This document shows, piece by piece, positions 56,630-64,000 of a stretch of 64,000 nt of DNA (positions are counted from its first letter, which is position 1; the number at the start of each line of letters is the position of its first letter). The notes below the pieces were generated by a model, which was not told the DNA's origin, ran no database searches, and saw nothing but the letters and a program-made list of their open reading frames with translations. Position numbers and translations under genes: made by a program. Source of the stretch: Asticcacaulis sp. (lineage in GTDB: Bacteria > Pseudomonadota > Alphaproteobacteria > Caulobacterales > Caulobacteraceae); contig JANQAC010000001.1 in the NCBI GenBank assembly GCA_024707255.1, positions 1,612,001-1,676,000 on the forward strand, read 5' to 3'.

Positions 56630-57979
56630 ATGGTTACCCCCGCAAAGTCCAAGATCGCCATTATCGGCACCGGTATCGCCGGCCTGTCAGCGGCCTGGAT
56701 GCTGAATGACACCTGCGACATCACCGTTTTCGAAAGCGAGGCCGAGGTCGGCGGCCACAGCCATTCGGTCAATGTCGGCACGGAGGAAAATCCGTTGTGG
56801 GTGGATATGGGCTTTATTGTTTTCAACGAGCCCTGCTATCCCAATCTCGTGCAATTGTTTAAACATCTGGATGTGCCGCACCAGCTTTCCGACATGTCGT
56901 TCGGCGTATCGATCGACAAGGGCCGGCTGGAATATTCGAGCCTTGGCTTGAAAGGCCTTTTCGCCCAGACGCGCAACCTCTTCCGGCCGCGCTTTATTTC
57001 CCTGCTGCTCGACATCATGCGTTTCTATCGCGAGGCCCCGAAAGATCACGCCGCGCGCGCCCGTGAGAATTACCGGCTGGGCGACTATCTGAAGGACCGC
57101 AATTACGGCCGCGCCTTCATCGATGACCACCTGCTGCCCCAGGCTGCGGCCATCTGGTCGACCTCGGCCAGCCAGATCATGGACTACCCTTTCCGCGCCT
57201 TTATCGCCTTCTTCGAGAACCATGGCCTGTTGCAGATCATGGACCGCATCCTTTGGCGCAGCGTTATCGGCGGCGCGCAAGCTTACGTCACGAAACTGGT
57301 CGCGCCATTTGCCGGCCGTATACGCACCCATACCGCGATCAGTCGGGTGACGCGCGGCCCGAAAGGCGTCGTTCTTCACGATCAGAATGGCGTCAGTCAT
57401 CTGTTCGACCAGGTGGTTTTCGCCACCCACGCCGATGTGACGCTGAAGATGCTGGCCGATGCCACCGGGGATGAAATCGAGACGCTCGGCGCCTTCAGCT
57501 ATACCCCGAACGAGGTGGTGCTGCACACCGATGCCGCCTTCATGCCAAAGCGCCGGGCGGCGTGGTCAAGCTGGAACTATATGGGCGAACGTTCGGCTTC
57601 CAATGAACAGCAGCTTTGCGTCACCTACTGGATGAACCTGTTGCAGGTGCTGAAAACCGACCGGAACTACTTCGTTACCCTCAACCCGACGCACGCGGTC
57701 GATCCGGCGAAAGTCATCAAGCGCATCGTTTTCGAGCATCCACTGTTCAATGCCCGCGCCATCGCGGCGCAAGGCCGGCTGGCGGATTTGCAGGGGCAAA
57801 ACCATAGCTGGTTCTGTGGCGCCTATTTCGGCTCCGGTTTCCATGAGGACGGCCTGCAATCGGGCCTGGCTGTCGCCGAGGCGATCACGGGCAAGCGCCG
57901 GCCGTGGGAATTTGACTGGCGGCAGAGCCGCATCCCCTACAATCCGTGGGAAGAACCGGTGAGAGAGGCGGCGGAATAG
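56630..57979 (+). CDS. COG2907-type FAD-dependent oxidoreductase, 449 aa
   Basis: Predicted flavin amine-oxidase-like enzyme. The dinucleotide site is IAIIGTGIAGLSAAWMLNDT, followed by VFESEAEVGGHSHSVNV. WVDMGFIVFNEPCYPNLVQL and the C-terminal FCGAYFGSGFHEDGLQSGLA are family signatures. This family pairs with DUF1365 proteins and CFA-like enzymes, possibly in unusual fatty-acid modification; the reaction is not established. ATG 56630 is preferred, as the GTG at 56603 coincides with the predicted transcription start. First gene of the RpoE-driven operon. Confidence 0.9.
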   Translation: MVTPAKSKIAIIGTGIAGLSAAWMLNDTCDITVFESEAEVGGHSHSVNVGTEENPLWVDMGFIVFNEPCYPNLVQLFKHLDVPHQLSDMSFGVSIDKGRLEYSSLGLKGLFAQTRNLFRPRFISLLLDIMRFYREAPKDHAARARENYRLGDYLKDRNYGRAFIDDHLLPQAAAIWSTSASQIMDYPFRAFIAFFENHGLLQIMDRILWRSVIGGAQAYVTKLVAPFAGRIRTHTAISRVTRGPKGVVLHDQNGVSHLFDQVVFATHADVTLKMLADATGDEIETLGAFSYTPNEVVLHTDAAFMPKRRAAWSSWNYMGERSASNEQQLCVTYWMNLLQVLKTDRNYFVTLNPTHAVDPAKVIKRIVFEHPLFNARAIAAQGRLADLQGQNHSWFCGAYFGSGFHEDGLQSGLAVAEAITGKRRPWEFDWRQSRIPYNPWEEPVREAAE

Positions 57980-58740
57980 TGGAAAGTGGGATTTACATCG
58001 GCGAGGTGATCCATCAGCGGTTTGCGCCGAAGGCCCACCGCCTGAGCTATCGCATCTTTCAGATGCTGATTGATCTCGACCAGCCCAAAGAGGCGCTTTT
58101 CTTCTCCCATAATCGCTTCAACCTGTTCAGCTTCCATGACCGCGATCATGGGCCGGACAAGGCGCAGGCCCGCGCCGGACTCCTGCGGGACCGGATGGCG
58201 AAGCTATTATCCGAACACGGATTATACGCGCCCGGCGACCGGCTGTTCCTGATGGCCATGCCGCGCGTACTCGGTTTCGTCTTCAATCCGATCAGCCTCT
58301 ATTTCCTGCAATCGGCCGAAGGCGCGATGAAGGCGGTGGTCTATGAGGTCAATAACACCTTCGGCGATCGTCACTCCTATGTCCTGCCCGTGCGCCAGGC
58401 CGTAAAGCGCATCCGGCAGGCCAGTGAGAAGCGTCTGCATGTCTCGCCCTTCATGGATATGGACATGGCCTACAGCTTCGACCTGATCGCGCCGGAGGAG
58501 ACCTTCGCATTGAAAATTGACCTGAAAAAAGGCGATCAGCGGGTGCTGTTCGCCGGCTTTACGGCGTCACGAAAACCGCTGCGCGACCACACCTTGCTGT
58601 ATCTCTTTTTCGCCATGCCGCTGATGACTATCGGTGTTGTCTGGGGCATTCACTGGGAGGCGCTTTTGCTGTTCCTCAAGGGGATGCGTCTGCGTCCCAA
58701 ACCGCCGACCGAAAAGTCGGGCGTCAGCCTTAATGCCTGA
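57979..58740 (+). CDS. DUF1365-family protein, 253 aa
   Basis: Partner family of COG2907 oxidoreductases. Family blocks are IYIGEVIHQRFAPKAHRLSY, FQMLIDLDQP, FNLFSFHDRDHGP, FLMAMPRVLGFVFNPISLYF, VYEVNNTFGDRHSYVLP and HVSPFMDMDMAYSF, with a C-terminal hydrophobic stretch LLYLFFAMPLMTIGVVWGIH. Probably membrane-associated lipid modification; no reaction is known. The GTG start at 57979 overlaps the previous stop by one base. Member of the predicted RpoE operon. Confidence 0.9.
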   Translation: MESGIYIGEVIHQRFAPKAHRLSYRIFQMLIDLDQPKEALFFSHNRFNLFSFHDRDHGPDKAQARAGLLRDRMAKLLSEHGLYAPGDRLFLMAMPRVLGFVFNPISLYFLQSAEGAMKAVVYEVNNTFGDRHSYVLPVRQAVKRIRQASEKRLHVSPFMDMDMAYSFDLIAPEETFALKIDLKKGDQRVLFAGFTASRKPLRDHTLLYLFFAMPLMTIGVVWGIHWEALLLFLKGMRLRPKPPTEKSGVSLNA

Positions 58741-59587
58741 GCCTGTGACGAAACGCTCCCTGCTTGCCGGGCTTGGCCTGGCGCCTTTGCTGGCCGGCTG
58801 CAATACTCTGTCTCTGTTCAACACTTTCACGCCGAAGGATGAGGCCCGGCGCGTGGCGCGTGATGTGCCTTTCGGTGACGATCCGCGGCAAAAACTGGAT
58901 ATTTATGCGCCTAAAGGCGAGCATCGGGACTTGCCGGTGCTGGTGTTCTTCTATGGCGGTGGTTGGAATTCCGGCTCGAAAGCCGACTATGTGTGGATGG
59001 GGCATTCGCTGGCGGCCCTGGGGTATCTGGTCTTCATCCCGGATTATCGTCTGGTGCCGCAGGTGTTCTATCCGGTGTTTCTCGAAGACAATACGCTGGC
59101 GGTGAAATTCGTCATGGCTCATGCTGGCGCCTATGGTGGCGATATCCGGCGCCTGGGTGTGATCGGTCATTCCGCCGGTGGCTATGCGGCGGCCATGATG
59201 GCGCTCGATCCGCGCTACCTCGGCGAAGGCGCGCCTTTGAAGGTCTGCGTCGGTATTGCCGGCCCGTATGATTTCTATCCGTTCGATGTACCGGCCTCAA
59301 AGGATGCCTTCAGCCAATGGCCAAGACCGGAGGAAACACAGCCGGTGACCTATGCCCGCAAGGTGGATACGCGCTTCCTGCTGATGCAGAGCCGCGCCGA
59401 TACGGTGGTGGGAGTCCATAATGCCGTCAATCTCGACGCCCGGCTGAAGGCCGCCGGCACCGACGTGGACTTAAAGCTGTATGATAAACTGACCCATCCG
59501 GATACGGCCGCGGTCTTCTCCGTGCCCTTCCGCAACAAGGCGCCGCTGCGCGCCGATGCGGCCGCCTGGCTTAAGGCCAATCTTTAG
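58733..59587 (+). CDS. Alpha/beta-hydrolase lipoprotein (esterase type), 284 aa
   Basis: Exported lipoprotein with signal KRSLLAGLGLAPLLAGC (lipobox LAGC) and a BD-FAE-like alpha/beta-hydrolase domain. The oxyanion strand is VLVFFYGGGWNSGS, the nucleophile Ser lies in VIGHSAGGYAAA, and the triad Asp and His are probably in SRADTVVG and KLTHPDTAA. Probably an acyl- or sterol-type esterase in the envelope (inference). Start 58733 overlaps the DUF1365 stop by 8 bp. Last gene of the RpoE operon; its end overlaps the convergent halogenase-like gene by 17 bp. Confidence 0.88.
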   Translation: MPEPVTKRSLLAGLGLAPLLAGCNTLSLFNTFTPKDEARRVARDVPFGDDPRQKLDIYAPKGEHRDLPVLVFFYGGGWNSGSKADYVWMGHSLAALGYLVFIPDYRLVPQVFYPVFLEDNTLAVKFVMAHAGAYGGDIRRLGVIGHSAGGYAAAMMALDPRYLGEGAPLKVCVGIAGPYDFYPFDVPASKDAFSQWPRPEETQPVTYARKVDTRFLLMQSRADTVVGVHNAVNLDARLKAAGTDVDLKLYDKLTHPDTAAVFSVPFRNKAPLRADAAAWLKANL

Positions 59588-61087
59588 GCGCCTGACAATT
59601 CTGAGCGATATAGTCGCGGTGGCTTGGTATTCTGGGCAGGAGCGTATCGTATATCTGGCGGATATTGGCCATATAATCCGTGAGACTGTCATCAGGTACG
59701 GTGAGGGTCAGGGGGAGAAGCTTTCCGGCGTCACGCCCTGGCCGATCAGCACCTGCACCCAACTGGCTTCCTTGAACAAGTCGTCTTCCTCCACGATAAC
59801 CCGGCCATGCTGGCGGAAATACGCCATCTTGGTCATCAAACTCTCGGGCACCGCCATGGTGCGGCAATGGTTCCAGAACGGGCTGTCGTCGCGTTTCGTC
59901 GCCTTGTAGTGCAGGACGAGGAAGTCGCGGATCAGCTCGTATTCACGCTGGGTCTTGCGGTTGTATTCATCGATTTCCGGCTGATTGAAACCGGTATCGG
60001 GGAACATATGCGCCAGCCTTTGCAGGGCCGATTGGACCAGATGGATGCTGGTCGATTCCAATGGTTCCATAAAACCGGAAGCAAGCCCCAGACTGACGCA
60101 GTTTTTTACCCACGATGCCTTGCGACGGCCGGCGACAAATGTCAGCAGGCGCGGCTCGGCCAGGGCTTCGCCATCGAGATTAGCCATCAGGATATCGCGC
60201 GCCGCCTCCGGTGCCATGAAGGCGCTGGAAAAGACGTGTCCATTGCCGGTGCGGTGCTGCAGGGGGATGCGCCATTGCCAGCCGGCTGTATGGGCGCGCG
60301 TCTGGGTGATCGGGCGCAGCGGACCGGCGGAAGCACACGGCACGGCCCAGGCCCGGTCACAGGGCAGATACGGCGTCCAGTCCTCATAACCGGCCTTGAG
60401 CGCGCCTTCGATCAGCAGGCCCTTAAAGCCTGAGCAGTCAAGGAAAAAGTCGCCTGTGATCACGTCTCCCGATTGCAGGGTCAGGCTTTCGATAAAGCCA
60501 TCGGCACTGCGCTGATTGACGCTGCCGACCTTGCCTTCACGCCGGATAACGCCCTGCTTTTCGCAATGACTGCGGACATATTTCGCCAGCAGGCTGGCGT
60601 CGAAATGCAGGGCGTAGTTCATACCCTCCATATTGGGCGTATTGGGGATGGTGCGCAGGCGGCCGAAGCGGTTTTGCTCTGCCGCCAGAGCGTTCAGGCT
60701 GTAATCCCACAGGCTGCCCGCCTTGCCGGCGTGGTGCTGGCGCAGCCAGTATTGATGGAAGGGCAGGACACCGAGCGGGTTGCCGGGCGCGCCGAACATA
60801 TGGCCGTAACTATGGCCCTTTTCATACCAGTCATGAAATTCGATACCGAGCTTGAAGGTGCCCTGGACGTGCCTCAGCAGGTCGTCCTCGTTGAGTCCAA
60901 GAAAAACCAGCAGGTTGACCAGCGGTGGAATGGTGGCTTCGCCCACGCCGACAATGCCGATCTCGTCGGATTCGACCAGGGTGATGTCTACCGTTTTGCC
61001 CAGAACCCGCGCCATCATGGCCGCGCTTAGCCACCCGGCGGTGCCGCCACCGAGAATGACGATTTTTTTGATAGGGGCAGCGGGCAT
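59571..61087 (-). CDS. Tryptophan-halogenase-family flavoprotein, 505 aa, one-base frameshift
   Basis: Flavin-dependent halogenase fold (PrnA/RebH family). The FAD site is IVILGGGTAGWLSAAMMARV. K79 in QGTFKLGIEFHDW aligns with the catalytic Lys of PrnA. The diagnostic WxWxIP is present as GWQWRIPLQHR. The frame breaks at 59711-59715: one missing C in a run; restoring it converts ESFSP-stop into ESF plus LTLTVPDDSLTDYMANIR, ending at 59571 with a normal length. Start MPAAPIKK at 61087 has GAGGAAA. Homologues beside TonB receptors are common in this family; the true substrate is unknown. Confidence 0.9.
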
Positions 61088-61119
61088 TGTTTCCTCGGTT
61101 TTCGTGAGCTTACACACTT

Positions 61120-61161
61120 CAAAAAACAAAAGCACCCGCCGATCATGAGACCGGCGGGTGC
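61120..61161 (-). terminator. Intrinsic terminator between the TonB receptor and halogenase genes
   Basis: A perfect 10-bp stem (GCACCCGCCG at 61132-61141, complement at 61152-61161) with a 10-nt loop and minus-strand tail TTTTGTTTTTTG. It sits 33 bp before the halogenase start codon. Confidence 0.92.
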
Positions 61162-61181
61162 ATTTCGTCGTCCGTCTGTTC

Positions 61182-63980
61182 CTAGAAGAACTTGTAGTTC
61201 ACGCCGAACAGATAGGTCGAGCCGTAAACTTCGTGACGCATCACGTTGTTCTTGTTGCCCTTGGTATAGAGCTTGAACGGCTCGTTGGTGATGTTGGTCG
61301 CCGAGAAGGACAGCGACAGCCCCTTCAGGCCACCGCCCCGGAACTCGTAACCCAGTTGGGCGTCAAGCAGGGATTCGGCCGCGACATACCGGCTTTGCAG
61401 GCTGTTGGTATAGTCAGGCACCTCGCCCAGGAAGTCGCCGCGGTAACGGTTGGACAGGCGGGCGGAGAAGCCATACTTTTCATAGTAGATGGTCGTGTTG
61501 ACGACCTTCTTCGACAGGCCCGGCAGGTCGATCGGGTTTGTGCCCGACGGATTGATTTCCGAGTCGTTGAAGGCGGCCGACACAATCAGACCGAAACCAT
61601 CGAGGTAAGGCGTAACCATATCGCCCGGCACGGAGACCGTAGCTTCAATACCCTTGATCCAGCCGCCGGAACCATTCTGCATGACCGAGACCGTGCCGAT
61701 GCGATTGGCAGTGGCCTGGGTATAGAGGGCTGGGTCGGCACCGGCTGGCAGAGCCGCGCCGGTATAGTCACGTAGGACCGTCTGATTGAAGATGTAGGAG
61801 TTGAGCGTCTTGTGGAAACCGGCGATCGAGACATAGCCCTTGCGGCCGAAATACTTTTCCCACGAGATATCAACCGCCGTAGCCTTCCAGGGCTTCAGCG
61901 TCGGATTGCCGCCGGAACCGGACCAGTAGTAGGAATTGCCGCCGAACTGAACCGGCTGGTTGCCGTCGGAAATGGCGCCATACCCTACACCGGCCGCCAT
62001 GTCATCCATGCGCGGACGGGCGATGGTGACGCCGGTGCCGACGCGCAGTGTCATGTCGTCCGCCAGGGCGAAGTTGAAGTTCGCGCTCGGCAGAATGTCG
62101 GTATAATCGGCGCTTTCCGATTTCAGCTTGGTGCCGGTGGCGGTGCCGTCCGTGAAGTAGGACTTCGCCGTCTGCTTGGCGTGCTGCGACTGGACGCCGA
62201 TATTGCCGGTCAGTGGCAACCCGAACAGTTCGGTATCGAGGTCCGCCTTGACGAAGGCGACGTCGATGCGTTCATCGACATTCCAGGTGCGCTTGACTGA
62301 ATCCTGGCTGACATCCTGAACGAAGCCGAAATAGCCATCGTTCCACATCGCCAGGCTGTCATAGGAAATCATGCCCGAAGAACCACCCAGGAAGGTGGCA
62401 TCGGTCACGCCCATGCGATACTCTTCCGGCACGACGGCTTGTGTACCGGTAGGCAGGGTGATGAAGCCTTCGACTCCCTTCTTGTCCTTCTGGCGGTGCG
62501 TGCCGGTATAACCGAAGCTGATGCTGGAGAAGACGTTGTCCATATGGCGGGTGGCGGCCAGCTTGATTGAGGTCAGTTCGTCCTCGATATGCGGGGCCTT
62601 GACATAGCCGGCGCGGCCGACCGGACCACCCCAACCGCCCGGATCGGTCAGGAAGATGGTATCGAAGTTCGAATAGTCGACAACGCCCGACAGGGTCGAG
62701 AGACCATATTCATCCGGGGTGTCGAAGGTCACCGTATCCTTGGCGCCACTCTTGTTGAAGCCGGTGCCTGCGGTCGATTCGAGGATGATATCGTCACGTT
62801 CGACCTTGGAGTAGGACAGGTCGGCCATCAGGTCCCAGTTGTCATTCAACTGATACTGCGTGTTCAGGCCGACGGCATCCAGCGCCGCCTTGCGGTCATT
62901 GGTGTAGTTTTCAACGATCGCGGTGACGTCATTGAAGACGCCGTGTGTGACGAAGGTATTGCCGGCCGTGTAGCCGGCGGCGAGGTGGTTATCGCCCCAG
63001 GCCAGCGGATACTCGATGCGGGCGATCTTTTGCAGTTCGCGGAAATCCGAGTGATAGGCGTCCAGGGTCATGTGAAGCTGGTCGTTCGGCTTCCATTCCA
63101 GAACGCCCATATAACCGTCGCGCTTCAGGTTGGACGAGATGATGCCGTCCTTGGCGCCGCCGAGGATGAGCAGGTCCTGATCTTCCGGCAGACAGGCCGA
63201 GCAGGTCGGGTAGCCGCCATCGCCCCAGGGCTCCTTCTTCTGGACCTGGTAGGGTGAATCCGTATGGGCATAGCCCAGCGCCACGCCGATGGTCTTGTTG
63301 GCGAACTGGTCGATATACATCAGCGAATAGCGGTTGCCCGAATTCTTCATGCCACCGATGGCCGCGTCCTCGCTGTTGAGTTCGCCGCGCACATTGATCG
63401 CCGCCGCGCGCTTGCCATAGGCCAGCGGACGGACGGTTTGCAGATCCGCCGTACCGGCGATGCCCCGGGTGGTCATGCCGGCATTGGGCGTCTTGTAGAT
63501 CAGCACCTGCGAGATCAGTTCGGAGGGGTACTGGTCGAACTCGACCGAGCGGTTGTCACCGGTGGAAACCTGTTCGCGGCCGTTGAGCGTGGTGACGGTA
63601 TAGTCGGGACCGAGGCCGCGGATGCTGAGCGACTGGGCGCGGCCGTTTGTGCGCTGGGCGGCGATACCCGGCAGGCGGGCGATCGATTCAGCGATCGAGG
63701 CGTCCGGCAACTTGCCGATGTCTTCGGCTGAAACGGCTTCAATGATCTGGGATGACTTCTTCTTGGCCGAGATGGCGTCCTGGATGCCGCGACGGATGCC
63801 GGTGACCACAATTGTAGTCGAGTCATCAGCGGGCGCCGGGGCGGCCGCGGCCGTATCCTGGGCCCCATCCTGGGCCATAACGGGGACGGCGAAAGCGCAG
63901 GCCGTTACGATGGCCGCGGTGGCGCCACAGGTCAGCAGGCGCGTACGCAGCGCTGCATTTTGACCCTTGGAATTACGCAT
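61182..63980 (-). CDS. TonB-dependent receptor, Caulobacter/Xanthomonas type, 932 aa
   Basis: Outer-membrane active transporter. Signal peptide ending VMAQ (about residue 36), TonB box TIVVTGIR, then the plug (SAEDIGKLPDASIAESIARL, PGIAAQRTNGRAQSLSIRGL, YTVTTLNGREQVSTG). A 22-strand-type barrel follows, ending in the aromatic residue of GVNYKFF. This is the TonB_Xanth_Caul class, usually for oligosaccharides or other large nutrients. An ideal AGGAGG precedes the start. It lies upstream of the halogenase-like gene on the same strand, with a terminator between. Substrate unknown. Confidence 0.95.
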   Translation of the reverse strand: MRNSKGQNAALRTRLLTCGATAAIVTACAFAVPVMAQDGAQDTAAAAPAPADDSTTIVVTGIRRGIQDAISAKKKSSQIIEAVSAEDIGKLPDASIAESIARLPGIAAQRTNGRAQSLSIRGLGPDYTVTTLNGREQVSTGDNRSVEFDQYPSELISQVLIYKTPNAGMTTRGIAGTADLQTVRPLAYGKRAAAINVRGELNSEDAAIGGMKNSGNRYSLMYIDQFANKTIGVALGYAHTDSPYQVQKKEPWGDGGYPTCSACLPEDQDLLILGGAKDGIISSNLKRDGYMGVLEWKPNDQLHMTLDAYHSDFRELQKIARIEYPLAWGDNHLAAGYTAGNTFVTHGVFNDVTAIVENYTNDRKAALDAVGLNTQYQLNDNWDLMADLSYSKVERDDIILESTAGTGFNKSGAKDTVTFDTPDEYGLSTLSGVVDYSNFDTIFLTDPGGWGGPVGRAGYVKAPHIEDELTSIKLAATRHMDNVFSSISFGYTGTHRQKDKKGVEGFITLPTGTQAVVPEEYRMGVTDATFLGGSSGMISYDSLAMWNDGYFGFVQDVSQDSVKRTWNVDERIDVAFVKADLDTELFGLPLTGNIGVQSQHAKQTAKSYFTDGTATGTKLKSESADYTDILPSANFNFALADDMTLRVGTGVTIARPRMDDMAAGVGYGAISDGNQPVQFGGNSYYWSGSGGNPTLKPWKATAVDISWEKYFGRKGYVSIAGFHKTLNSYIFNQTVLRDYTGAALPAGADPALYTQATANRIGTVSVMQNGSGGWIKGIEATVSVPGDMVTPYLDGFGLIVSAAFNDSEINPSGTNPIDLPGLSKKVVNTTIYYEKYGFSARLSNRYRGDFLGEVPDYTNSLQSRYVAAESLLDAQLGYEFRGGGLKGLSLSFSATNITNEPFKLYTKGNKNNVMRHEVYGSTYLFGVNYKFF

Positions 63981-64000
63981 TAGGTTTCCTCCTGGTGTTG

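Overview
The window is high-GC alphaproteobacterial DNA, most likely from the family Caulobacteraceae and possibly Asticcacaulis (inferred from gene content; no 16S gene is present). The pointers are a Caulobacter-type pilA-cpaABCDEF-tadBC pilus locus, a ChvI response regulator, a ScfR-family regulator beside isocitrate lyase, an RpoE-ChrR singlet-oxygen module, and a Caulobacter/Xanthomonas-type TonB receptor paired with a tryptophan-halogenase-like gene. It is chromosomal and mostly housekeeping, with one accessory patch at 41.4-46.0 kb.

Layout. 1-14 kb: chvI (left edge), a divergent 573-aa unknown, a VOC protein, a chemotaxis receptor, polA, gloA with a zf-CHCC protein, an MHS-type transporter, a GH8 glycosidase, then aceA between two tiny ORFs. 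14-23 kb: a lipoprotein, a ScfR-like regulator, a LacI regulator, tRNA-Arg(CCG), a GT4 glycosyltransferase, a TetR regulator, hemerythrin, panD, and nrdA behind paired NrdR-like boxes. 23-35 kb: the Tad/Cpa pilus genes on the minus strand and, divergent from pilA, a secretin-N-domain protein and two TadE-like pseudopilins. 35-41.3 kb: pabB, amn, bioB, a retropepsin-like protease, and ahcY behind a perfect palindrome. 41.4-46.05 kb: an integrase remnant, an IS21-family element, a toxin-antitoxin pair, a P4-type integrase and tRNA-Leu(CAG). 46-54.8 kb: cfa, a LysR gene and the leucine-degradation operon (liuB-C-D-A-E). 54.7-59.6 kb: rpoE-chrR-DUF2177 diverging from a COG2907/DUF1365/hydrolase operon, with back-to-back ECF promoters between them. 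59.6-64 kb: the halogenase-like gene and its TonB receptor.

Thirteen genes need exactly one inserted or deleted base to restore a full-length reading frame, several of them at homopolymer runs. Such genes include chvI, scfR, cpaC, cpaE, cpaF, cfa, liuA, amn and the halogenase. Sequencing or assembly error is the simplest explanation, so these genes are annotated over their restored span with the indel noted.

The most distinctive signals are the divergent RpoE promoter pair (two TGATCC-N18-TAAA motifs sharing an inverted repeat), the perfect palindromes before chvI and ahcY, the NrdR box pair, the LysR-box/liu divergon, and the scrambled integrase remnant abutting the IS21 element.
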